From positions 434,001 through 498,000 of the forward strand of contig CBFFRQ010000089.1 of assembly GCA_965644315.1 (NCBI GenBank): 64,000 nucleotides of DNA, in the 5' to 3' direction. The notes beneath the pieces are model-generated. The model ran no database searches. It was not told the origin of the DNA and was given only the letters and a program-made list of their open reading frames with translations. The first letter of the stretch is position 1. Every line of letters begins with the position of its first letter. The position numbers and the translations under genes were made by a program. This document shows, piece after piece, positions 30,425-39,021 of the stretch. The DNA comes from Caecitellus pseudoparvulus (taxonomy: Eukaryota > Bigyra: Bicosoecida).

Positions 30425-30705
30425 TCGCCGCTTCGCCCAATGCGGACGCAGACCGGGTAGGTGGGTCGCCCCCGCAGCACGGCCCCTTCCATCGATTCTT
30501 CGTTGAACCCTATGAAGATGGCTGGAAGTCGGGATTTGCGTGTCAGCTACACTCGGCGGACTTCCCCTCCCAACATCGCTGAGCAAACCAAGTGGAGGCA
30601 AAGCATACATGAAAAAGAGTTGAGACAGGAACGCCGACACTGCGAACGCAACTGAGCTGGGGGAGGTGACTCTCAATGTACATTCACAAGCCGTGGCATG
30701 CCACG
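30425..30705. other. Short spacer between convergent genes
   Basis: The spacer between the stop of array copy 3 and the stop of the reverse PH gene. It contains only short chance ORFs; nothing recognisable. Confidence 0.6.
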
Positions 30706-31650
30706 TCACTGCACGACACAGCAGCACTTGGAGCCACCTGTTCCTCCGCCCGCACCGCCTCCTTGGGCAGACGATGACCTGTCCGCAGTCAGACTGGCCA
30801 TGGCGGGGTTGGCCGCCTGCGTCGCACGCAGGACGTTCACCCATCGCACAGCTTCCTCCGCGTTCTCGGCACGGAACAGGCGGAAGCGGTCCCATTGGAT
30901 GCTGAACTCGTTGGTGGCGACGCGGGCGCCACTTGGGCCTTCGTGGGTGCGAACTGCGGAACCAAGCGACGGGGGTGCGGAGTCGCAGTGGCGCAGAGGA
31001 GGCGCCGACACGCACTCTCTGGGGTGTGGGCCTTCCACAGGTCCATGGCACACAGCATGTTGGGGCTGTCCGAGCGCTTGTAGTACACGAAGTACCGGCC
31101 CACCACCTCGAACCAGCGCTTCTGCCACTTGCCGGCCGAGTTTTCCTTGCGCAAATACCTGTGCCACACATGGGGTGAGCACCGTGGCAGGTGAAAGGCG
31201 TGCACAGGTGAGAGTGCCCCAGACACAGTAGGCTCCCTGGACGCACCCTTTGATGACAGCTCGCGCCCTGTGCAGTGAGAGCGGGAGCAGAGGTGCAAGC
31301 CAGCAGAGCACACACTCAGCGGCAGGGCAGTTGCAAGCGTCTCACCGATCCTGCTGCTCTGCCAACTGCACCAATTGGCCCTTTGGGCGTGTGCTTGTTG
31401 CCACGGTGTAGTTGTCCGCGTCAGGCCCGCCGTCAGCGGCAGGACCAGCCCCGGAGCCTGCGGAGAGATCTTGGCAAAATCCGCAAGGGCAGGCAGGTGA
31501 AGTCTGCCCGTGCGACTCGCACGCACCTTGACGGCTTCCAGGCGTCGAAGTCGCGGCCATGGAGTCGGCTGAGGCCAGGGCCCTCTTGTCATCCGGAGTC
31601 GCCGGGGCCCTCGCGGCAGCGGACTGTCCCGCGCTGGCTGTGCTGGCCAT
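30706..31650 (-). CDS. Small PH-domain protein with C-terminal CaaX box
   Basis: Four reverse-strand exons, 31650-31527, 31457-31346, 31158-31016 and 30953-30706, join in frame to 208 residues. Donors are GTGCGT, GTGAGA and GTGCGT. After an Ala/Ser-rich start, the PH domain spans about residues 78-180: YLRKENSAGKWQKRWFEVVG, then YFVYYKRSDSPNMLCAMDL, then FSIQWDRFRLFRAENAEEAV and RWVNVLRATQ. The protein ends in GGSKCCCVVQ; CVVQ fits a CaaX prenylation signal (Gln favours farnesyl), with adjacent cysteines available for palmitoylation. It is therefore probably held on membranes by both lipid binding and prenylation, acting as a signalling adaptor. It is divergent from the cyclophilin gene, with 289 bases between the start codons. 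Confidence 0.87.
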
Positions 31651-31939
31651 GCCTGGTGGAAGCCAGCAGACAGCAGTTGTTGCTACTCAAAGCGCTCGCA
31701 GGCGCCGCCAACGGCGAGCAGCGAGAGCCATGTGTGCAGAGGTGACGCTGAGGTTCCGCAGGGGGCAGAAAGTGTGCCATTGAGCGCGCTGGTCAGTGCT
31801 CTGAGGGGTGTCTGGCAACGTTCACTCGCCCTGCTCATTCTCCTTAATTCGCCACATCAAACATTCAGCAGTCATCTTCAGCCTTCGTCAGTGTCCTGTG
31901 CACCTCTTTGTGTCCCAGATACCCACTCCCCCTGTCACC
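31651..31939. promoter_or_regulatory. Divergent promoter region, PH-CaaX gene and cyclophilin
   Basis: The 289 bases between two divergent ATGs contain locally A/T-richer sequence (CTCCTTAATTCGCCACATCA at 31840-31859, and a run near 31860-31880). It must hold the promoters of both genes. No TATA element is evident. Confidence 0.5.
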
Positions 31940-32924
31940 ATGGCCTCCACTTCCGAGAACCCCGTCGTCTTCTTCGGTGCGTGGCGTTTGTAGAAACGGC
32001 GGCGCCGTGGCCTTGCTTCGGCACTGCACTACACTGGTGCTGTGCCCGTACACGGGCCCTGCAGCGTGCCTGTGCATGCCTGCATCGGTTGTTACGATCA
32101 TCCTTGTCCCACGACTTACCCCGCCTCCCCCATGCGCAGACATCGGTTAGTTGTTCCCTCCGGCTGAGGTGTGGCTGACAAGTCCGCACCAACGATTCTA
32201 GCATGGCCGTGCCGCACCCATGCCCGCACTTGCCCCCTCTCCCACCACACACAGAAATCGGTGGCAAGGCTGCTGGCCGCATCGAGATGACCCTGCGCGC
32301 TGATGTCGTGCCCAAGACCGTGCGTGGCGGCGGCGCTTCACCACGCCAACGGCTTGCATCAGCTGCACAACCGCCCACTGCCCTTGCACCCACAGGCCGA
32401 GAACTTCCGCGCTCTGTGCACTGGCGAGAAGGGCACTGGCAAGTCCGGCAAGGCTCTGTCCTACAAGGTGCGTGCTGTCACTCAACATCCTCGCTGCACT
32501 GCGGCGACAAGTCACTGTCCGTACTTCCGCACACGCCGTCTCACACTTCCCACCACCCTTTCCCCCTTCACAGGGCTGCGCCTTCCACCGCGTCATCCCC
32601 CAGTTCATGCTGCAGGGCGGTGACTTCACCCGCGGCAACGGCACCGGCGGCGAGAGCATCTACGGCGAGAAGTTCGAGGATGAGAACTTCACCCTGAAGC
32701 ACACTGGCCCCGGCATCCTGTCCATGGCCAACGCCGGCCCCAACACCAACGGCTCCCAGTTCTTCATCTGCACCGTCAAGACCGCCTGGCTGGACGGCAA
32801 GCACACCGTCTTCGGCTCCGTGACCAAGGGCATGGAGGTCGTTGAGGAGATCGAGAAGTACGGCTCTGACACCGGCGCCACCACCGCCAGCGTCGTCATC
32901 GCCGACTGCGGCCAGCTGTCTTAA
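31940..32924 (+). CDS. Cyclophilin A-type peptidyl-prolyl cis-trans isomerase
   Basis: Five exons, 31940-31976, 32140-32145, 32255-32319, 32396-32467 and 32574-32924, give 176 residues. The protein is a single cyclophilin domain of the cytosolic type: [31 protein letters not shown], the divergent-loop insertion [13 protein letters not shown] seen in plant and protist cyclophilins, [15 protein letters not shown] (catalytic Arg), [22 protein letters not shown], and the C-terminal [10 protein letters not shown]. It catalyses proline isomerisation and is the cyclosporin target. There is no targeting peptide. Exon 2 is only 6 bases (ACATCG) and supplies the D-I of FFDI; skipping it would stay in frame but delete two conserved residues. 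The CACCATGG start context fits strong expression. Confidence 0.95.
32140..32145 (+). other. 6-base micro-exon of the cyclophilin gene
   Basis: ACATCG is flanked by TGCGCAG upstream and GTTAGT downstream. Exon 1 ends in phase 1 (TTC TTC G). Inserting ACATCG yields F-F-D-I-E-I-G-G, which matches the cyclophilin family in length and sequence; direct joining gives F-F-E-I-G-G, two residues short. Confidence 0.82.
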
Positions 32925-33623
32925 GTGCTCGGGTGCCCCAGTTGGGTCTTCGTCAATGCACTCATGACGCAGCGTGCGGCGTCCCCCTGCTTGAAAGCAG
33001 CGCACGTCAGGCCCCGCGTCGAGCCAGCGCAGGGCACAACCCACGGCACACCACTTTCCCATGGTACAGCTGAAGCTCGCAAAGGCAGGAGCTGTCCGCT
33101 GGCTTTATCATCGCTCGCTGTCTGCTTTGTGACTGGCCCTGCCACGAGTCGCAGGCCTGCACCAGCTGGCACTCCACTGCCTCCAGCCCCATCACGAGCT
33201 GACCCGCACCAGCCCGGTACGTTTCATGCTAGCCCCGCGGAGCTGTTGCATTGCAAGTGGGCCCCACTGCTGAGTGTGTAAATCTGTGTGTGTGTGCTGC
33301 TTCCATGGCTTGTGGCGCAGTGTGGAGGTGCTGTGCAGCGCTCGGAGGCGATGTGCAGGCGTTGGCAAGCACACTCCACCGTCAGGGCGGCCGCCAGCGT
33401 GCAGAGCGGCCCAGCGCCGCAGACGCCAGCATGCTGTTGCTGCAAGCATACTTGTGCTGCACATTTGCACCGGTTGTCCTCGGCACATGTGCTTTGCAGC
33501 GGGGATGTCGTTGTGTTGCCGTCCAAGCGTTACCGTCACCTTTCTTAACGTGCACAGGGGTACCTGGCACCAGCGCACGCGCAACCACCGAGCTGTGGAG
33601 ACTAAGAGCGACTCACAGTGGCT
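32925..33623. other. Intergenic region between cyclophilin and E2F
   Basis: About 700 bases without a convincing gene. It holds the cyclophilin 3' UTR, a GT-rich stretch (33277-33297) and the E2F upstream region. An in-frame TAA at 33603 precedes the E2F start. Only chance ORFs are seen on both strands. Confidence 0.6.
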
Positions 33624-36600
33624 ATGGAACGAATTATGAAAGCTGCTCCAGGTGACCGGAAGGATCGGTCCCTGGGTGCCCTGTGCTGCAGGTGAGGAGG
33701 AAACGTGCAGTGCAGCAAAACGCCGCTGCAGTGCAGCACGCCTTTGGCCCGCCCCCCTCGCTGCGCAGGTTCATGGCGCACTTTCAAAGCGGGGAGAAGG
33801 ATTTGATCTGCCTGGACCAAGCAGCGTCTGACTTGGGCGTGGAGCGGCGGCGCATTTACGACGTCATCAACATCCTGGAGGCGCTGGAGGTGGTGTCCCG
33901 CAAGGAGAAGAATTACTACAGGTGGCACGGCCTGGGCAGCCTGAGCACCTCCATGCAGCACTTGCGGGCCCTGGCCGTCGCAGAGCAGTGTGTGCCCCTG
34001 CCTGAGGTGGAGGAGGAGGTGGCAGGCATGGGCCCACGCCCGTCCCTGCAGGCTGCCCGCGACACCGTGCGGGCCGTGCAGGCGGAGCGCGTCAAATACC
34101 GCTCCGAAGACAGCAGTGACAAGCGGGAGCGCAGCATGGGCGCCCTGGCCCAGCGCTTCCTGCAACTATTCCTGGTGGGCCGGCGCTCCATCACCTTGGA
34201 GTTCGCGGCAGATTGCCTGATGGAGGGCGACGGCACAGCCAAGATGAAGACTCGCGTGCGGCGGCTGTACGACATCGCCAACGTGCTGTGCATGCTGCGC
34301 ATCGTGGAGAAAGAGGCCATCCCCGGCACCCGCAAGCCGCTGTTCCTGTGGGTCGGCGTCGGCAGCATCCCTGACTTCACGCAGTTCAAGAGCAACGCGC
34401 CCGGAGGAGGGGCCAGCGTGGGTGGCACGTTTGGGGCGCCGGGGGCTGCGGCCCCCCCCCGGCAGCCCACAGCACCCCCCTCCACCCATGCGCCACCCAC
34501 AGGTCCGTCCGGGCACGGCATGCTGCCTCCCCGAGGGGGCGGCATCCCGCCTCACCTGCTCGCCGCCATGTCCATGCGGGCGGGAGGCGGGGGTGGACAC
34601 ACCGTACTCATGGGGGGACAGCTCATGCGTGTGCTGCCAGGCGGCATGGTGGTGCCAGCCAACATGGCCAGTGGGCCCACTGGAGCGCCGGGTGGCATGA
34701 CGGTGGTCATGATGAAGGGGCCGCGGGGGCCCACCCCCATCGCCGTGCCCAACATCCTCATCATGCAGCACATGGCAGCGCTGCAGGCAGGCGGAGGGAT
34801 GCGGGGGCCCCCTGCACCCCCCTCAACGGCCCCACCCGCCCCAGCACCCTCCTCCTCTGCCCCCACATCCACAGGTACGTGGCAGCAGATGCTGCCTGCC
34901 GTGCTGCCTGGCAGTGGTGGAGGGGGGGGCCTCCCAGTCGCCTCAGCGGGGCGAGTGTCGAGGGGGGGTACGGGCGTGGACATGGGGGGGGGTGGTGGCA
35001 CCGCCACCTCCGCTGCCCAAAGGTCCGGCTCCACCCAGGACGGCACGGTGACGGTGGCGTACCCCCTGCACTCCGCCCGGGTCCGGGTGGGTGCCCTGCA
35101 CCTGGGGGGGGACGCCGCCGCCGCACAGGTGCGCCCCACGACGCCCCTGTCCACGGATGCCGCCCCGGATGTGGGTGCCCAGCCCACCCACATCCTGGCT
35201 CAGGATGCGGCCGCCAGCCTCGCGTGTGGCCCCCGCGCGCACCGTGTGTCTCAGCTGCGCGGCAGCAGTGGGCCCAGGGAGCGGGGGGGTGGGCCCACCG
35301 TGCCTCTGTTGGTGCGTGGCAGCACCGGGTCCGTGCGGGGCCCTGCGCCCACACCCCCCTTCACGTCCCCCACGAGGGGGGTGGCGGGGGGGGAGGAGGA
35401 CTTGGTGTCGGAAGACGGGCGCGGGTCCATGGGGTGGATGGGGGGGGGTGCGGCGGACCCCGCCCCCACCTTCACCTGGACCTCCCACGCCCCCCTCGTG
35501 CCCCTCACCCCCATGCAGGAGCAGCGGGCGGACTCCGCCAACACGGGTGGGGGGGACCTGACGTCGCCCCCACCGCCCGTGTCCACCACCGGCACCTACG
35601 CCCCCAGCGCCACGGCCCCCACCCTGCCCCAGGCGACGCCGGGCGGGGCAGTTGGGCCCACCCCCCTCGGCTCCACCACGGCGCTCCAGGGGGGTGTGAC
35701 CCCCCTCAGCCTGGTGGCAGGAACAGGGCACGCAGACCTGTCCACCACCTCCTCCGCCGCATCCAACGCTCTGTACAAGCTGCTGGAGGCCAGTCTGTGC
35801 ACGGCCACGGGGCTGGGCAGTGGGGATGAGGGGGAGGAAGAGGGGGGGGGCGGCGGCCACCCTGTCCGCCTGTCTGGCAGCGTGGCCGCTCCCCACCCCG
35901 CCCGAGTCAGTGCGACGCCCACTGGTGAGGGGGACGACGGCGAGAGCGTGGTGGCGGATTTCATGGAAACTGCCAAGCAAATTCGCAGAAACATCGAGGA
36001 CGGCCGCCGCCGCGCAGAGGCCGACGGACCCCCCCCTGCCCGCACCACGGGGGGGGGGTCCGCCCGCCGTGCCGGCCGCAAACGGGCCCGGGAAGCGCGT
36101 GGCACGGAGGGACACCCCCCCCCCTCCACCACAGCCCCCCCCGACCCCGCTGCACTGCTGAACTTCAGCATGTTCAGCCCAGGCACAGGCCGGGGGCAGG
36201 GGGTGCGCAGGGGGGGTGGCGTGGCCATGCAGCCCCCCCCCAGCACCGGCGGCCCCCGGCGTGTCGCCCGCCGCACAGAGCACTTTGACAGCCCCCAGCG
36301 CACCCTGACCCCTGCCCGGGCCCTGTTGGGAGGGGACCTGCCCACCGGGCGGACACCGGCCCTGCTGCTGTCAGCTTGCGGACGGGGGGGGGCGCTGCTG
36401 TCCCCTGCTGCGGGACCCCCCCCCGCATCCCCCCCACCACCCCCCTCTGCCTCCACCGGCACCATCAACATGACCCTCAGTTCCACAGAGACGTCCCTAG
36501 CAGGGGGGGAGATACCCCCCTCCGCCCGCTCCTCGTGCCCCCCCTCCGGCACCAGCCACCTGCCTCTGTCCTCAGCACGTGGCGGCAGCCTGCCCAGCAG

Positions 36601-36742
36601 GCGTATGTCCGCGGCGGGGGGCGGCCTGCTCAGCCCCATCCCCTCCCTGAACTTGGCGGAGCGCCTGAACCGAGTGGCGTCGGGGCGCAAACTAGGCGGC
36701 GCGCCCGCCTCCCCTGGCACCAGCCGGAACCTCATTCTGTGA
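33624..36742 (+). CDS. Atypical E2F transcription factor (two DNA-binding domains, E2F7/8/DEL-like)
   Basis: Exons 33624-33691 and 33769-36742 give 1,013 residues. The start is firm because a TAA lies in frame 21 bases upstream. The 77-base intron splits the first winged helix: RKDRSLGALCCR joins to FMAHFQ. DNA-binding domain 1 is at about residues 12-80, with CLDQAASDLGVERRRIYDVINILEALEVV. Domain 2 is at about 143-220, with MGALAQRFLQLFL and MKTRVRRLYDIANVLCMLRIVEK. Two tandem E2F domains and no DP-dimerisation or Rb-binding region is the layout of atypical E2Fs, which bind DNA without DP and usually repress cell-cycle genes. The remaining 790 residues are Gly/Pro/Ser/Thr-rich and low in complexity, far longer than plant DEL proteins. 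One helical block near nt 35945-36010 (VVADFMETAKQIRRNIEDG) looks conserved. Confidence 0.9.
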
Positions 36743-36831
36743 GTTTGTGCACAACAATGCAGCGTCGCGTGACGCGCCGGCCACCCTCTGCCCCACACCA
36801 CCAGGACCGTTGTGCACCCCATCGCCAAACC

Positions 36832-39021
36832 ATGGGCTCCTCACCCAGCAAAGACGCGCTTGCAGGCGGCACCGGCATCGTCCCGGGCGTGAGTGATGCG
36901 GAACTTTACCCCCGTGCTGGTTCAGGCTGCCATGATCTTGTCAGCATTCCGCACTTCCTCGACGCACAGGCCGCAGATGGGGCTCCTGCAGGCGCAACGC
37001 CAGGGGGCCAAATTCCGCAACCCAACACCCACTCCACTGCCCCCAGCGCCGCCGCCACGCCGCCAGTAGATGGCTCAGAGAGTGGGGGCTCAGCGGTGGC
37101 AACGCCCCCGGTGGCTGTGCCGAGCATTTCCGGCATTGAAGCTGCAGTGGACTTGGCGGCAGCTGCAGGCGCGGAGCGGGACGGCGATGGCCTGCTGTTG
37201 ACGCAGGAAGTGGCGCAAAAAGGGAAGGTGGACTTCTTCAGCGCTCACGCCAGCATGCTATCGCCTTTCCTGCGAGTTTCCAGTGCTGAGCCAGCCACGC
37301 GCAGAGCCCTTCTGCACGCTGCAGGTGTGGGCGTGGTCGTCAACGCAGCAGCCGACGCAGTGCCTTGCAAGTTCCGCAGAGATGGCGTCCCCTACACGTC
37401 GTTGTGTGTCGCGGACACCTCCAGCACCGAGTTGAGCAACCTCTTCCCTGCCATCTGTGCCCTCCTAAAGGCTGCAGAGCAGGCCAGCGTGCCAGCCCTC
37501 GTCCACTGCCACCAGGGCGTTTCGCGCTCTGGCACGCTGGCAGTGGCATACATCATGTGGCGGTGGGGCGCAGACCTGGACACAGCGGTGGCCGCCGCGC
37601 GCCGAGTGCGTGGCATCATCTCCCCCAACCCTGGTTTCCGCCTGCAGCTGCAGGAGTGGGGGTGGTGGCTAGCGCGGTGGCGAGAGGGTCCAGCCGTATC
37701 CTCCCTCGCAGACCTGCCGTGGGTGCCAGCAGGCGAGGCTGCGGCAGCAGGTGGTGTTCCGCGTTCCTCTCCAGATGGCAAGTGGACCTTGTGTGACGTC
37801 ACCCTGGACCCTGCCGCGCCCCTGCCCGTGTACAGCGCGGCTCGCCTGGCGCCAGGCATGTTTGACGTTGCTGCGGTGCCAGTGACTCCCACCACACCTG
37901 CCCAGCTGCAGCTGTTCACTGCCAGCGCACCAGAGGCACCCAGCCTGGAATCGTTGCCTTGTTTTCATCCTCATGAGGCCCTGCCGCCCAGTTTCAAAGT
38001 GGTGCCGGCGGAAGGCAAGGCTGACACCTCCACCGGTGCGGTGCTTGCACAGCAAGCTGCGCCGGGCTTTGCAGCCTTCACCTGCCGCAAGCTGCTCATT
38101 CCGCGGAGGTGTGACACGACCCACCTGCTCCTGGCCCCTGCACGAGACGCTCTGGCGTCCACTAGCGTGACGTTGCTGACTCACGCCCCCGGTGGGCCAC
38201 TTCCGCCCCTTGCAGTGTGGGTTGGTGCGGAAGTGGCCCCCGAGGTGGTGGAGGCATGTTTGGCCGCAGTGGCCAGCACCCTGCAGGCTTGGAAGACACT
38301 CTTTCCGGCTCTGGCGCAGCAGCCATGGGCCGCCTGGCCCCTGCCTCTTCTGAAGGAGGGCTCGGAGGAAGCGGCGGCGTTTGCCGCGCACCTGCCTGCG
38401 ACGAACGTGGCCACCGCAACTCCCCCTGCCCCCCCAGCCACCTCTCGGAGGGGGCCTTCCACGATTGCCCACCTGGCAAGTGTTGACCCTGGTGCGGCTG
38501 ATGTCTCCACGGGGCCAGATGCGCCCCCCCTTGCTCCGCGCGGAGCGAAGGGAGGTGCCGCGGTCCTTGCGGGCGCTGGGTCAGCCGTTGCCGCTGACGA
38601 CGAGGAGGAGGAGGAGGATGATAACCCCAGCATGTACTTAGGTCGTCCTTCCCTGTACTCCCTTGCCAATAGCGGCACCTCCGGTAGTGTGGAGTGGGAC
38701 CGGTGCGGAGAGTACGATGATGACGACCTCGTGCCCGGCAGCACACTGGCGCTGGTGGTGGTGGGCGCAGGCGCGGGTGCGGAGGGTGGCGATGCCTTTG
38801 ACATCTCAGCGGCGGATGCACCGCAGCAGCCCCACACTGTGTACCTTTGGGCTGCTGCACACGGGGAGGGGGACCGAACGGACCTGGCCACTGCAGCACT
38901 GCACGCTCACTACACAGCGCGGGGGCTGGCCCTGCCACCAGGCGTCAAGCCCAGCGTCCAGGCAGAAGTGAGTGGGGCAGAAAGCGATGCATTCTGGGAA
39001 CACTTTGAAGCTGGGTTCTAA
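36832..39021 (+). CDS. Dual-specificity (MAPK-type) phosphatase with gelsolin-like C-terminus
   Basis: Intronless, 729 residues from ATG 36832. I chose this start over an in-frame ATG 75 bases upstream because it gives MGSSPSK, a myristoylation signal. The DSP domain is at about residues 125-285, with a VNAAAD segment and the active site VHCHQGVSRSGT (HCx5R, Cys at about residue 226), followed by YIMWRWG and the ISPNPGFRLQLQEW motif typical of DSPs. The remainder contains gelsolin-like segments (PLPVYSAARLAPGMFDVA; TVYLWAAAHGEGDRTDLA; ESDAFWEHFEAGF at the end). DSP plus gelsolin is the layout of plant MKP1, which dephosphorylates stress MAP kinases, so a similar role is likely. Its TAA overlaps the stop of the convergent transporter by four bases. 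Confidence 0.88.
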   Translation: MGSSPSKDALAGGTGIVPGVSDAELYPRAGSGCHDLVSIPHFLDAQAADGAPAGATPGGQIPQPNTHSTAPSAAATPPVDGSESGGSAVATPPVAVPSISGIEAAVDLAAAAGAERDGDGLLLTQEVAQKGKVDFFSAHASMLSPFLRVSSAEPATRRALLHAAGVGVVVNAAADAVPCKFRRDGVPYTSLCVADTSSTELSNLFPAICALLKAAEQASVPALVHCHQGVSRSGTLAVAYIMWRWGADLDTAVAAARRVRGIISPNPGFRLQLQEWGWWLARWREGPAVSSLADLPWVPAGEAAAAGGVPRSSPDGKWTLCDVTLDPAAPLPVYSAARLAPGMFDVAAVPVTPTTPAQLQLFTASAPEAPSLESLPCFHPHEALPPSFKVVPAEGKADTSTGAVLAQQAAPGFAAFTCRKLLIPRRCDTTHLLLAPARDALASTSVTLLTHAPGGPLPPLAVWVGAEVAPEVVEACLAAVASTLQAWKTLFPALAQQPWAAWPLPLLKEGSEEAAAFAAHLPATNVATATPPAPPATSRRGPSTIAHLASVDPGAADVSTGPDAPPLAPRGAKGGAAVLAGAGSAVAADDEEEEEDDNPSMYLGRPSLYSLANSGTSGSVEWDRCGEYDDDDLVPGSTLALVVVGAGAGAEGGDAFDISAADAPQQPHTVYLWAAAHGEGDRTDLATAALHAHYTARGLALPPGVKPSVQAEVSGAESDAFWEHFEAGF

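Noticed and set aside
32255-32319. Direct splicing of cyclophilin exon 1 to exon 3 without the micro-exon
   Set aside because: It is in frame, but gives a protein two residues short at a strictly conserved position; the micro-exon has good flanking splice sites.
34943-36283. 446-codon reverse ORF opposite the E2F tail, and one of 410 codons at 35596-36828
   Set aside because: GC-rich low-complexity DNA gives open antisense frames; both have no motif and overlap a well-supported gene.
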